A stretch of DNA of 26,217 nt from CAXYVX01 sp964292495 (GCA_964292495.1 CAXYVX010000006.1:1-26217); one strand, 5' to 3'; numbered from the stretch's first letter, positions 14,348-23,731 are shown. The notes: generated by a model not told the origin, from the letters alone. Numbers and translations: made by a program.

Positions 14348-15214
14348 ATGAAGAAAATTGATGATTTAATGACGGCGGACTGGGCGGCTGCGTTTCGCGA
14401 AATTGACCCGGAAATTGATGCGAAAATCGCGAAGATGGGTGAATTTTTGCGCGCTGAAATCGCGTCTGGTCATCAAATTTTGCCGGCACCAGAAAACATC
14501 TTTCGTGCCTTTTCGCGAAATTTAACAGATATAAAAGTGTTAATTGTTGGTCAGGATCCGTATCCAACTGTTGGCGCAGCGAACGGTTTAGCTTTTTCCG
14601 TTTCGCGGCATTTTGCAAAAATTCCGCAAAGCCTTAAAAATATTTCACATGAGCTTTACGATGATATTCTTGAAAATCCACGTTTGTTTTACGGAGAAGA
14701 TTTCGCGAAAAATTCAAATTTCGCGAAAATAAAAGAGATGAATCTGGCTGATTTCACAACGCGACTTTTCGTTAAAACCAACCGCTTAGAATCTTGGAAA
14801 GACCAAAATGTTTGTCTGTTAAATAAAGTTTTAACAGTCCGTGCCGGTGAACCTAATTCTCATTTGAATAAGGGTTGGGAAGAAATTACGGAGACGGCTG
14901 TTAAAATTATTGCAAATCGCGATGAGATTTTTGTGAAAATTCATAAAAAATATCCGGAACTTTTCGAGGAATTTGTCAGAGAAACTTTTCCTGAAAATCA
15001 TCCACTTGTCGTTATTCTCTGGGGGAATAATGCGCGTTCATTTGCGCCAATTTTCGCGAAAAACGATAGAATTTTAGTTCTGGAATCTGCTCATCCGTCT
15101 CCGTTGAGCGCGCGTAGAGGATTTTTTGGCAGCAGGCAATTTTCGCGAACAAATGATTTTCTAATGAGTCAAGGAACAATTTCTGTCGATTGGCTAAAAA
15201 ATTCCGATTCATAA
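14348..15214 (+). CDS. ung: uracil-DNA glycosylase, family 1
   Basis: Removes uracil from DNA, starting base-excision repair. Motif A is VGQDPYPT with general base Asp70. The Thr after PYP in place of the enterobacterial His-Gly is a variant I know from actinobacterial Ung. Further on are LLNKVLTVRAGEPNSH, ILWGNNA and motif B HPSPLSARRGFFGSRQFS with His249. At 288 residues it is some 60 longer than usual. The extra length sits mainly between the first motif and LLNKVL (about residues 105-155) and before ILWG (about residues 190-215), and is charged and lysine-rich with FAK words from TTCGCGAA. All catalytic elements seem intact. It starts 111 bp after gyrA and ends 23 bp before the next gene. 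Confidence 0.93.
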   Translation: MKKIDDLMTADWAAAFREIDPEIDAKIAKMGEFLRAEIASGHQILPAPENIFRAFSRNLTDIKVLIVGQDPYPTVGAANGLAFSVSRHFAKIPQSLKNISHELYDDILENPRLFYGEDFAKNSNFAKIKEMNLADFTTRLFVKTNRLESWKDQNVCLLNKVLTVRAGEPNSHLNKGWEEITETAVKIIANRDEIFVKIHKKYPELFEEFVRETFPENHPLVVILWGNNARSFAPIFAKNDRILVLESAHPSPLSARRGFFGSRQFSRTNDFLMSQGTISVDWLKNSDS

Positions 15215-15225
15215 AGAGTTTATGA

Positions 15226-15231
15226 TATAAT
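15226..15231 (+). promoter_or_regulatory. -10 box for leaderless divergent-PAP2 gene
   Basis: A perfect TATAAT ends 6 bp before the ATG at 15238, lying in the 23-bp gap after ung. No Shine-Dalgarno is present. Confidence 0.55.
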
Positions 15232-15237
15232 TTTTAT

Positions 15238-15720
15238 ATGGATTGGAATTTTTCAGGGATATTATCCCCATACTTATTGGCACTTGGTTTCGCATATGCT
15301 GGCGGCCAGTTCGCGAAAATTTTGATTGATTTCGCGAAAAATAAAAAAATGAATTGGCGGGAATTTTTCAAAAGCGGGCACATGCCAAGCACTCACACCG
15401 CGAGCATGGTGGCGCTGACGACTGTTATTGGGTTTCATGACGGATGGGGCAGTGCGGTGTTTGCGATTGCTGCCGCAACGACGCTGGTTATTATATATGA
15501 CGCAACACATGTTCGCCGCGCTGTTGGTGAACAGGGGCTTGTTCTGAGAAAAATAATTGATCAATACAATCGCGAAATTCGCGAAGAAACGAATATGGGC
15601 AAACGCTTGCCGCACCTGAAAAAACCGTATTTTTCGCGCGGACACTTACCTGTGGAGGTGATTGTTGGCGGAATTGTTGGAGTTTTGATCGGATTTGCGG
15701 TTTCAATAATAATGTTCTAA
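15238..15720 (+). CDS. divergent PAP2 family (DUF212, YuiD-like) membrane protein
   Basis: A 160-residue membrane protein of the divergent PAP2 family, whose biochemical role is not well established; relatives of PAP2 hydrolyse lipid phosphates. Family markers are SGHMPSTHTA (residues 46-55), IIYDATHVRRAVGEQ and RGHLPVEVIVGGIVGVLIGF at the C-terminus. Hydrophobic stretches lie near residues 10-30, 58-72, 76-92 and 135-158. It follows ung by 23 bp, but a TATAAT box in the gap suggests its own leaderless transcript. No cognate pathway gene is next to it; another PAP2-type enzyme is encoded at 23732. Confidence 0.9.
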   Translation: MDWNFSGILSPYLLALGFAYAGGQFAKILIDFAKNKKMNWREFFKSGHMPSTHTASMVALTTVIGFHDGWGSAVFAIAAATTLVIIYDATHVRRAVGEQGLVLRKIIDQYNREIREETNMGKRLPHLKKPYFSRGHLPVEVIVGGIVGVLIGFAVSIIMF

Positions 15721-15865
15721 AAACCAGTTTATATCACGGCGTTTTGTAAAATTTTATACTGTAAAATGAATTACGAGGCACCTTTTTTATTTGTCTAAAT
15801 TTCGCGAAAATTTAGTGCGATGCAAAAACTACAACGAATTTATCTGATTTTTATGCAAAAAAGTG

Positions 15866-15894
15866 TTGACCGCGCGCAAAAATTTGTGTAAACT
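15866..15894 (+). promoter_or_regulatory. 16S rRNA promoter
   Basis: TTGACC (15866-15871), 17 bp, TAAACT (15889-15894), preceded by AAAAAAGTG. The first 23S promoter at 24289 has the same AAAAAGTGTTGAC lead-in, spacing and -10 box. About 270 nt of leader follow before mature 16S. Confidence 0.85.
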
Positions 15895-15996
15895 AGGAAC
15901 AACTTGATGCGAGAGTATTTAGAAAGTCTCTGAATCGCCTTGACGGACGTGAAAGAGATACTGCTGGTGCGTTATAATTCAAATCAGTGTAGATTT

Positions 15997-16084
15997 ACAA
16001 TTTGATAGTGCAAGTCAATTTCGTCAGCACTTCAATCTTCGCAGATTCTTATTCAGTTTGCGATAGAGAGAAATGTACATCTTT
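15997..16084 (+). other. 5' strands of the 16S precursor processing stems
   Basis: 15997-16021 can pair with 17769-17793 (25 positions, two mismatches, three G-U). Nested inside it, GTACATCTTT (16075-16084) pairs perfectly with AAAGATGTAC (17749-17758). Together they loop out the whole 16S rRNA, as in precursors cut by RNase III. The leader between 15900 and 16171 holds no gene. Confidence 0.8.
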
Positions 16085-16171
16085 TATGTTAGAGATAACA
16101 AACACGATTCGCGAGAACTTAGTTCTTGGCGGAGAAAACGAAAAACTATCGCTTCGCGAAAAGTTTCGTTT

Positions 16172-17645
<1,474 letters not shown>

Positions 17646-17748
17646 GGGAGTATGAGACATGGAAACTGAATTTATTCAGCGTTCATAGTCAGGTTGACAC
17701 TTTGTCTGAGTTGAATTCGCCAGACAAAATAAATGTGAGAATTCACCT

Positions 17749-17793
17749 AAAGATGTACTTAACTGATGGAACTGGCATGCACTATTAAATTGT
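17749..17793 (+). other. 3' strands of the 16S precursor processing stems
   Basis: AAAGATGTAC (17749-17758) and the 25-nt segment 17769-17793 are complementary to 16075-16084 and 15997-16021. That the stem closes within 8 nt of the terminator shows the 16S transcript is a complete unit by itself. Confidence 0.8.
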
Positions 17794-17800
17794 AAAACGG

Positions 17801-17830
17801 AAAATCGTTCGCGAAAGCGGACGGTTTTTT
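17801..17830 (+). terminator. intrinsic terminator of the 16S rRNA unit
   Basis: AAAATCGTTCGC and GCGGACGGTTTT form a 12-bp stem (three G-U pairs) closed by a GAAA tetraloop, followed by Ts. The loop side includes a TTCGCGAA word. It separates 16S from everything downstream. Confidence 0.85.
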
Positions 17831-17889
17831 GGTTATACGAAAAGTGCAAGTAATTGAGATTGTAGGGTGTGATGGAACGATAATACTTG

Positions 17890-18312
17890 ATGTTCGAGAA
17901 ACAGTTTTATATGAAAAAATTGGGAATATGGGCAAGTCCTGGTGGACATATTGAGCCAAAAGAAACACCAGAACAAGGTGCTTTTCGCGAAATTTTAGAG
18001 GAAACTGGTGTTCGCGCAAAACTCAGGGTGGATTTCTTGAATGATTTACATACAAAACAGATCGCTGATCAACAATTGCCGGATCCATATGCGGTGATGT
18101 ATGAAATTATTCCTGAGACACCAAAGGAAGGCCCTTCGCATATACGTGTTGATTTTGTCTATGTTTTTGATGCGGACGATCGCGAAAAGACCACTGCGCA
18201 AGAGAGTGAAAGTGAAGGTGTAAAATGGATGACGCGCGCTGAAATTTTAGCCCCGGGTTTTAATTGTTTTGATATGATTCGCGAATTTGCAAAGGAAAAT
18301 TTAATCAAATAA
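17890..18312 (+). CDS. NUDIX hydrolase, possibly N-terminally frameshifted
   Basis: NUDIX enzymes hydrolyse nucleoside diphosphates linked to other moieties; the substrate here is unknown. Starting at ATG 17890, the 140 residues contain a perfect Nudix box, GHIEPKETPEQGAFREILEETGV from Gly19 to Val41 (split here only by wording), with metal-binding Glu34, Glu37 and Glu38. Only 18 residues precede the box, fewer than the usual 30 or more, so the first beta strands are short or missing. An overlapping frame from GTG 17844 reads VQVIEIVGCDGTIILDVRET and would supply them if one base of the A6 run at 17914-17919 were skipped. A GATAAT box ends 5 bp before ATG 17890. Alone between the 16S terminator and arcA. 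Confidence 0.82.
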   Translation: MFEKQFYMKKLGIWASPGGHIEPKETPEQGAFREILEETGVRAKLRVDFLNDLHTKQIADQQLPDPYAVMYEIIPETPKEGPSHIRVDFVYVFDADDREKTTAQESESEGVKWMTRAEILAPGFNCFDMIREFAKENLIK

Positions 18313-18401
18313 GTTCCGTGAAGGGAGATAATAATCGAGACATTACCTAACCTTGATATTCGCGGATGTATTTGTTTTTTGTCTGACTGGTTTGCGGAAA
18401 A

Positions 18402-18425
18402 AATAGCCATTGCTATTATTTTGCG
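18402..18425 (+). terminator. possible terminator after the NUDIX gene
   Basis: AATAGC (18402-18407), CATT loop, GCTATT (18412-18417), then ATTTTG. A short stem with a weak T-tract. The remaining 18313-18492 has no gene; no clear arcA promoter could be chosen. Confidence 0.4.
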
Positions 18426-18492
18426 AAAATGCTAACGTGGTTATGGAAAGAAGTCGCAGGATGTGATTTCTTAAAATAAAAAGGGAGGGAAA

Positions 18493-19728
18493 ATGAACGA
18501 AAAACCAATAAATGTAAAAAGTGAAATAGGGAAGCTTCGGCGCGTGATTTTACACCGCCCGGGCGCTGAGTTGGAGAATATCACCCCTGACACAATGACC
18601 GGATTGCTGTTTGACGACATCCCATATCTGAAAGTTGCACAGGAAGAGCACGATGTTTTCGCGAAAATTTTGCGGGACCGCGGTGCGGAAGTCCTGTATT
18701 ATGACCAACTAGCCGCTGGCGCTCTGACAGGTGAGAAAGTTCGTCAGAAATTTGTTGATCAGCTTTTGCGCGAAAGCAAAATGAGCGATAGGAAAATTTC
18801 TTACGCGCTGAAAAAATACTTAATGGCGATGGATCCGCAGACGATGGTCAGAAAAGTTATGGCGGGAGTGCGAAAAGATGAGATTGTTGTTAGTGAGGAA
18901 AATGATAATTTGGAAGCAATTGTTCGCGAAAACCGCTCGCCGTTTTATTTATATCCGATGCCGAACTTGTATTTTTCGCGAGATTACACCGCGGCAATGG
19001 GTTCTGGCTTGACGATCAACCACATGACTTTCGGCGCGCGCAAACGCGATTCGCTTTTTATGGAATATATTATTCGCTACAATCCGCTGTTTGCGGGCAA
19101 AGATGTACCGGTTTGGTACGATCGCAGCGAACGATGGAACATGGAAGGTGGCGACGAACAGGTTTGGACCAAAGACACTGTCGCTGTTGGTTTGTCTCAG
19201 CGTTCAAGCGCCGGCGCGATTGAAAAACTCGCCGAGCGCCTCTTGAAGGCTGGCGAATTTAAGCGCGTTGTTGCGCTTGAAATCCCGAAAAGCCACGCGC
19301 TTATGCACCTTGACACGGTGATGACAATGGTTGATGTAAATAAATTCACGGTTTTCCCGGAAATTATGGACAATATGGGCAAAATGAATATTTACATCTT
19401 GACGATGCGTGAAAACGGGAAAATCAATATTGAAAGGCGTTCTAATTTACTTGATGTTTTGCGCGAAATTCTTGGTCGCGACGATGTTGTTCTTATTCCG
19501 ACCGGTGATGGCGACCAAATCGCCGCTGAACGCGAACAGTGGAACGACGGCAGCAACACTTTGACGATTGCGCCAGGTGTTGTGGTTACCTATGACCGAA
19601 ATTACGTTTCAAATGCCGCGCTCAGAAGAGCTGGTGTTGAGGTGATTGAGATTAGCGGCGCGGAGCTCGGTCGCGGTCGCGGCGGTCCACGCTGTATGAG
19701 CATGCCGATTTGGCGCGAAGACGTGTAA
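18493..19728 (+). CDS. arcA: arginine deiminase
   Basis: Hydrolyses L-arginine to L-citrulline and ammonia, first step of the arginine deiminase pathway, in the cytoplasm. The 411 residues match the usual size. The catalytic set of the family is visible: Asp164 in FSRDYTA, Glu218 in NMEGGDEQV, His272 and Asp274 in LMHLDTVMTM, and nucleophile Cys401 in GRGGPRCMSMP. The N-terminal LRRVILHRPGAELENITP and FDDIPYLKVAQEEHD are also typical. A long purine ribosome-binding site, AAAAAGGGAGGG, stands before the ATG, and the same 19-base string occurs before arcC. First of four pathway genes; arcB follows after 66 bp. It lies between the separated 16S and 23S rRNA genes. Confidence 0.97.
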   Translation: MNEKPINVKSEIGKLRRVILHRPGAELENITPDTMTGLLFDDIPYLKVAQEEHDVFAKILRDRGAEVLYYDQLAAGALTGEKVRQKFVDQLLRESKMSDRKISYALKKYLMAMDPQTMVRKVMAGVRKDEIVVSEENDNLEAIVRENRSPFYLYPMPNLYFSRDYTAAMGSGLTINHMTFGARKRDSLFMEYIIRYNPLFAGKDVPVWYDRSERWNMEGGDEQVWTKDTVAVGLSQRSSAGAIEKLAERLLKAGEFKRVVALEIPKSHALMHLDTVMTMVDVNKFTVFPEIMDNMGKMNIYILTMRENGKINIERRSNLLDVLREILGRDDVVLIPTGDGDQIAAEREQWNDGSNTLTIAPGVVVTYDRNYVSNAALRRAGVEVIEISGAELGRGRGGPRCMSMPIWREDV

Positions 19729-19794
19729 AAAATCGCGGAATTATTGCGCGCGGCGGCGCGTATTTTTCGCGAAAATAAATAGAAAGGATGGAAA

Positions 19795-20790
19795 ATGGGT
19801 GTAAATTTAAGAGGGCGCAGCTTGCTGACGCTTGAAGATTATACAAAAGAAGAGATTGAAACTTTGATCACGACAGCTCGCGATTACAAACAGATGAAAA
19901 TGGCTGGAATTCCGCACAAAACTTTGAGCGGAAAATCGATTGTTTTGCTGTTCGCGAAAGATTCAACACGCACGCGCAGCGCGTTTGAAGTTGCGGCGGC
20001 GGATCTGGGCATGCATTCGCAATACGTCGGTCCGAGCGGGTCGCACATGGGCACCGGTGAATCAATCGAAGACACCGGAAAAGTTTTGGGGCGGTTTTTT
20101 GACGGAATTGAATTTCGCGGATTCAAGCAAAGCGACGTGGAAATGCTTGCAAAACATGCCGGTGTGCCGGTGTGGAATGGATTGACGGACTTTTTCCACC
20201 CGACGCAAATTTTAGCGGATTTTATGACGGCTGAGGAAAATTTCGCGAAACCATTGAACCACCTAAAATGGGTTTATGTTGGCGACGGTCGAAACAACAC
20301 TGCTATTTCCCAGATGATCAGCGCCGCTAAAGTCGGCATGGACTTCACTATTGTCAGCCCAGAAAGTCTGCGACCGAGCGAAGATTTGATCAAAGAAGCG
20401 CGCGATTTCGCGAAAATCAGCGGCGCAAAAATCAATTTCGCGAACGACCCAACAGGGAAAGAAATGGACGGTGCGGACGTGGTTTACACCGATGTTTGGG
20501 TTTCCATGGGCGAGGAAGAAAAATGGGATGAGCGGATCAAACTTTTGACGCCGTATCAGGTGAACAAAAAAGTCATTGAAGCGACACATAATCCGGACGT
20601 GATTTTCCTCCATTGTTTGCCGAGTTTTCACGACACCAACACCACGACCGGCGCGGCAATCAAGGAAAAATATGGCCTGGATGCGATGGAAGTTTCCGAC
20701 GACGTGTTCCGCGGGCCGCATTCGCGAGTGTTTGATTTGGCGGAAAATCGCATGCATACAATTAAAGCTGTGATGGCGCTGACGTTGTAA
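19795..20790 (+). CDS. arcB: ornithine carbamoyltransferase (catabolic)
   Basis: In the deiminase pathway it converts citrulline and phosphate to ornithine and carbamoyl phosphate. The 331 residues carry the carbamoyl-phosphate site STRTR (57-61), HPTQ (135-138), and the ornithine-site HCLP (273-276) with FHDTNT after it. The C-terminal VFRGPHSRVFDLAENRMHTIKAVMA is typical. A catabolic role is inferred from the company of arcA and arcC and from the absence of anabolic arginine genes here; sequence alone cannot separate it from ArgF. AAAGGATGG precedes the ATG. Likely co-transcribed with arcA; a strong terminator ends the pair. Confidence 0.96.
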   Translation: MGVNLRGRSLLTLEDYTKEEIETLITTARDYKQMKMAGIPHKTLSGKSIVLLFAKDSTRTRSAFEVAAADLGMHSQYVGPSGSHMGTGESIEDTGKVLGRFFDGIEFRGFKQSDVEMLAKHAGVPVWNGLTDFFHPTQILADFMTAEENFAKPLNHLKWVYVGDGRNNTAISQMISAAKVGMDFTIVSPESLRPSEDLIKEARDFAKISGAKINFANDPTGKEMDGADVVYTDVWVSMGEEEKWDERIKLLTPYQVNKKVIEATHNPDVIFLHCLPSFHDTNTTTGAAIKEKYGLDAMEVSDDVFRGPHSRVFDLAENRMHTIKAVMALTL

Positions 20791-20809
20791 TTCCGCGCGT
20801 ATCAGAGTA

Positions 20810-20846
20810 AAAAACGAACAAATTATTTGTTCGTTTTTATTTTTTC
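20810..20846 (+). terminator. intrinsic terminator after arcB
   Basis: A perfect 13-bp stem, AAAAACGAACAAA and TTTGTTCGTTTTT (20810-20838) with a 3-nt loop, then ATTTTTT. It separates arcA-arcB from the antiporter gene. Confidence 0.88.
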
Positions 20847-20866
20847 GCAAAATTTCGCGAAAATGC

Positions 20867-20895
20867 TTGCGCTTTTTGAATAAAAAATATATGAT
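20867..20895 (+). promoter_or_regulatory. promoter of the antiporter gene
   Basis: TTGCGC (20867-20872), 17 bp, TATGAT (20890-20895). The leader of about 55 nt holds two TTCGCGAA words and an AGAGAGGG ribosome-binding site. A third TTCGCGAA lies just upstream, near 20854. Confidence 0.75.
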
Positions 20896-20955
20896 GAAAG
20901 AGTAATGTAAATTTCGCGAAAACAGCGGAAATTCGCGAAAAGAAAGAGAGGGAAA

Positions 20956-22503
20956 ATGACAGGGCATTCTGTCGCAAAACATACTGGTTCTCATGTAGTT
21001 AAGAGAGCTAAAAACAAGTCCTCCGACGAACAGGGAAAGGCGAATCTCGGATTTTGGTCTTTGCTTGCTTTGGTTATCGGGGGAATTATTGGTTCGGGGG
21101 TGTTTAATCTTATCACTTCGGTGGTTGGCAAGGACGCTTCGCACCCAACAAGCACGGTCGCGATTTTGCTTGGCTGGGGTGTTGCAGGGCTCGGCTTTTT
21201 GTTGCTCGTGCTTTGTTTTTACGTGTTAAACAAAAAGCGCCCAGATCTTGACGCAGGTGTTTATTCCTACGCGCAGGCTGGATTTGGTAAATACATGGGC
21301 TTTAACAGCGCGTGGGGATACTGGATTAGTGCTTGGATCGGAAATGTTGCATACGGAACTGTGATTTTCGCGAGCTTGGACTATTTCCTGCATAACGGAA
21401 TGTTTGTCGGAGCGGACGGGAGTTTCACGGTTTGGACGGTTCTCGGCGCAAGCGTTTTCTTGTGGTTGATAACGTTTTTGGTTTCTCGAGGCCTCAAATC
21501 GGCTGGTTTCATGAACGTTATCACAACGATCGCGAAATTGATCCCGCTATTCATTTTCTTGGTCGCAGCAGCTTTGGCGTTCAAATTTAACGTATTTAAC
21601 GCAGATTTCTGGACCGGGCTAAAAGACGGCGGTCAGTTGGATTTTGGTTCTCTGATGAGCCAGGTTCAGGGAACGATGCTGGCATTAGTCTTTGTTTTTA
21701 TCGGAATTGAAGGCGCGAGCGTTTTCTCTGGACAGGCGAAATCGCGAAAAAGCGCCGGCGCCGCAACGGTGATCGGATTTTTGACAGTTCTCGCGATTTA
21801 CGTATTGGCGACTGTTTTATCGCTCGGCGTGATGCACAGCGCGCAAGTTGCTGGAATTAACCCAAATAACGGTGTTGCAATGGCTCAAATCCTTGATAAA
21901 ATCATGGGCGGATGGGGCTGGATTGTCAGCGCTGGCGTGATCATTTCGGTGATTGGTGCGTGGATCGCGTGGACATTGTTCCCGATGGAAATTCCATATG
22001 AAGCAGCGAAAAACGGTGCATTTCCAAAACTTTTCGCGAAAACTAACAAGCGCGGAGTGCCAATTGCATCTCTGTTGATTACAAGCGCAATGATCCAGAT
22101 TTTCTTCTTAATTTATCTGTTCAGCGCTCAGCCATACAACTTGATGTTTGCTTTGTGTTCGTCAATGATTTTGGTGCCATATTTCTTGGTCGCAGCTTTC
22201 ATGCTAAAAGAAAATGTTGTGAATAAAAAGAATCGAACGATCGGCGGATTTATTCTTGGAGCTTTGGCAACGCTTTACGCAGGTTGGTTGCTTTACGCGG
22301 GCGGAGTTGATTATCTGTTGACGATGACCATTCTTTATCTGATTGGCGCTCCGTTTTATGTCATCATGCGCAAACAGGCGCACGAGAAAAAAGTGTTTAC
22401 GAACATCGGCGAATGGCTGGTTTTCGCGCTAATTCTCGTTGTCGGGCTTTACGCAATATGGTGGATGATCTGGGGCGGTGGCTGGTCAACAATGATCGGC
22501 TAG
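20956..22503 (+). CDS. arcD: APC-family arginine/ornithine antiporter
   Basis: Predicted inner-membrane exchanger that imports arginine and exports ornithine, so arginine fermentation needs no net energy for uptake. The 515 residues start with a 30-residue basic tail, then about 12-13 hydrophobic helices. The first has LVIGGIIGSGVFNL, the substrate-site helix signature of the amino acid-polyamine-organocation superfamily. SYAQAGFGKYMGFNSAWGYW and the mid-protein FIGIEGASVFSGQAKSRKS are typical of the basic amino acid/polyamine antiporter group. The substrate is inferred from its place between arcB and arcC. It has its own promoter and its own terminator, so it is transcribed separately from its neighbours. 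Confidence 0.93.
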   Translation: MTGHSVAKHTGSHVVKRAKNKSSDEQGKANLGFWSLLALVIGGIIGSGVFNLITSVVGKDASHPTSTVAILLGWGVAGLGFLLLVLCFYVLNKKRPDLDAGVYSYAQAGFGKYMGFNSAWGYWISAWIGNVAYGTVIFASLDYFLHNGMFVGADGSFTVWTVLGASVFLWLITFLVSRGLKSAGFMNVITTIAKLIPLFIFLVAAALAFKFNVFNADFWTGLKDGGQLDFGSLMSQVQGTMLALVFVFIGIEGASVFSGQAKSRKSAGAATVIGFLTVLAIYVLATVLSLGVMHSAQVAGINPNNGVAMAQILDKIMGGWGWIVSAGVIISVIGAWIAWTLFPMEIPYEAAKNGAFPKLFAKTNKRGVPIASLLITSAMIQIFFLIYLFSAQPYNLMFALCSSMILVPYFLVAAFMLKENVVNKKNRTIGGFILGALATLYAGWLLYAGGVDYLLTMTILYLIGAPFYVIMRKQAHEKKVFTNIGEWLVFALILVVGLYAIWWMIWGGGWSTMIG

Positions 22504-22518
22504 AACCATTTCATTTGT

Positions 22519-22549
22519 AAAACCGTCGGACAAAACCGGCGGTTTTTTT
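22519..22549 (+). terminator. intrinsic terminator after arcD
   Basis: AAAACCGTCGG (22519-22529) and CCGGCGGTTTT form an 11-bp stem with a 6-nt loop, followed by more Ts to 22549. Confidence 0.9.
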
Positions 22550-22559
22550 GATGGATAAA

Positions 22560-22588
22560 TTCGCGAAATCTGCTAAAATAATGATAAT
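22560..22588 (+). promoter_or_regulatory. tentative arcC promoter
   Basis: TTCGCG (22560-22565), 17 bp, GATAAT (22583-22588), between the arcD terminator and the arcC ribosome-binding site. The -35 is part of a TTCGCGAA word. A TAAAAT at 22574-22579 is an alternative -10. Confidence 0.4.
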
Positions 22589-22613
22589 ATATAAATATAA
22601 AAAGGGAGGGAAA

Positions 22614-23555
22614 ATGGCAAGAATTACAATTGCACTCGGAGGGAATGCTCTACAAAAGCAGGGTTCGGCGTCTGCTGAAGAGCAGAAAGTTGTTGCGCGT
22701 GAAACAGCGAAAAAGCTGGTTGATTTAGTCGCGGCAGGGCATGATTTGGTGGTCGGGCATGGAAACGGACCGCAAGTTGGCGCGATTCTTTTGGCGCAGG
22801 AAGCTGGCGACGGCCCGGACACTCCAGCCATGCCTCTTGAAACTGATGGCGCAATGAGTCAGGGAGAGATTGGATATTGGCTGCAACAAGCTATTGGCGA
22901 TGAGCTGCGCGGACGCAAAATCAACAAAGATGTTGCCACAATCATAACGCAAACAGAGGTTTCGGCGGACGATCCGGCTTTCGCGAACCCAAGCAAGCCG
23001 ATCGGCGTTTTCTACGGCGAAGAAGAGGCAAAAAATCTGGCAAAATCGCGAAAATGGGCGGTTAAAGAGGATGCTGGCCGTGGCTGGCGCCGCGTGGTGC
23101 CATCCCCGAAACCGGTCGATATCATTGAAAAACGCGTCATAAAAGGGCTGGTTGACAGTGGTGCGATGGTCGTTGCGGCGGGCGGCGGCGGAATTCCGGT
23201 CATTCGCGAAAAATCCGGCGATTTGACTGGAATTGACGCAGTTATTGACAAAGATTTTGGCGTTGAGAAACTTGCAGAATTAACGGAAAGCTCGATTTTC
23301 CTGGTTTTAACAGCGGTGGATGCGGTAACCATCAACTACAAACAGCCAAACGAAACCGCAATTCGCGAAACAACTAGTTTAGAGCTTGAAAAATTTGCGA
23401 ATGAAGGGCAGTTCGCTCCGGGTTCAATGTTGCCAAAAGTCCAAGCTGCTGTGAAATTCGCGAAAGCCCGCCCGGAAAATATTGCAATAATCACCTCTAT
23501 TGATAACGCAATCAAAGCCGTCGGCGGGTCGGCGGGAACGATAATTCGCGGATAA
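22614..23555 (+). CDS. arcC: carbamate kinase
   Basis: Transfers phosphate from carbamoyl phosphate to ADP, giving ATP, carbamate and then ammonia and CO2: the energy-yielding step of arginine fermentation. The 313-residue protein begins ARITIALGGNALQKQG and has VVGHGNGPQVGAILLAQE, VVAAGGGGIPVI, GIDAVIDKDF, ILTAVDAV-like FLVLTAVDAVTINY and MLPKVQAA, all family blocks. The frame is open upstream to 22548, but AAAGGGAGGG stands 4 bp before ATG 22614 and that start gives the normal length, so I chose it. Last of the four pathway genes; preceded by the arcD terminator and followed by the tRNA-Ala promoter. Confidence 0.97.
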   Translation: MARITIALGGNALQKQGSASAEEQKVVARETAKKLVDLVAAGHDLVVGHGNGPQVGAILLAQEAGDGPDTPAMPLETDGAMSQGEIGYWLQQAIGDELRGRKINKDVATIITQTEVSADDPAFANPSKPIGVFYGEEEAKNLAKSRKWAVKEDAGRGWRRVVPSPKPVDIIEKRVIKGLVDSGAMVVAAGGGGIPVIREKSGDLTGIDAVIDKDFGVEKLAELTESSIFLVLTAVDAVTINYKQPNETAIRETTSLELEKFANEGQFAPGSMLPKVQAAVKFAKARPENIAIITSIDNAIKAVGGSAGTIIRG

Positions 23556-23556
23556 T

Positions 23557-23585
23557 TTCACAAAATTTAAAAAGTCTGATAAAAT
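23557..23585 (+). promoter_or_regulatory. tRNA-Ala promoter
   Basis: TTCACA (23557-23562), 17 bp, TAAAAT (23580-23585), beginning right after the arcC stop; about 24-30 bp to the tRNA 5' end. Confidence 0.65.
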
Positions 23586-23616
23586 GTTTTTACGTGTTCA
23601 CATTTGTGGCACGTAT

Positions 23617-23692
23617 GGGGAATTAACTCAGTTGGTAGAGTGTCTGCTTTGCAAGCAGGAAGTCAGGAGTTCGAGCCTCCTATTCTCCACCA
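23617..23692 (+). tRNA. tRNA-Ala (anticodon UGC)
   Basis: Reads alanine codons GCN. Acceptor GGGGAAT pairs with ATTCTCC, including the G3-U70 pair that identifies alanine tRNA. Anticodon loop TTTGCAA has TGC. The T arm GGAGTTCGAGCCTCC is canonical. CCA is encoded. tRNA-Ala(UGC) is commonly found in 16S-23S spacers, so its position here, far from 16S but 1.2 kb before 23S, could be a relic of an ordinary rRNA operon opened by insertion of other genes. A short open frame across it is not a gene. Confidence 0.97.
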
Positions 23693-23731
23693 GATATTAT
23701 TTTATACCCAGAAAGGGCAAAACCGAATCAA

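Noticed and set aside
20263..21144. 293-codon open frame on the - strand
   Set aside because: Antisense to arcB, its terminator and the start of arcD; low-quality composition and no start signal.
22548..22613. Upstream extension of arcC
   Set aside because: The extension overlaps the arcD terminator and possible promoter; the Shine-Dalgarno and family length support ATG 22614.
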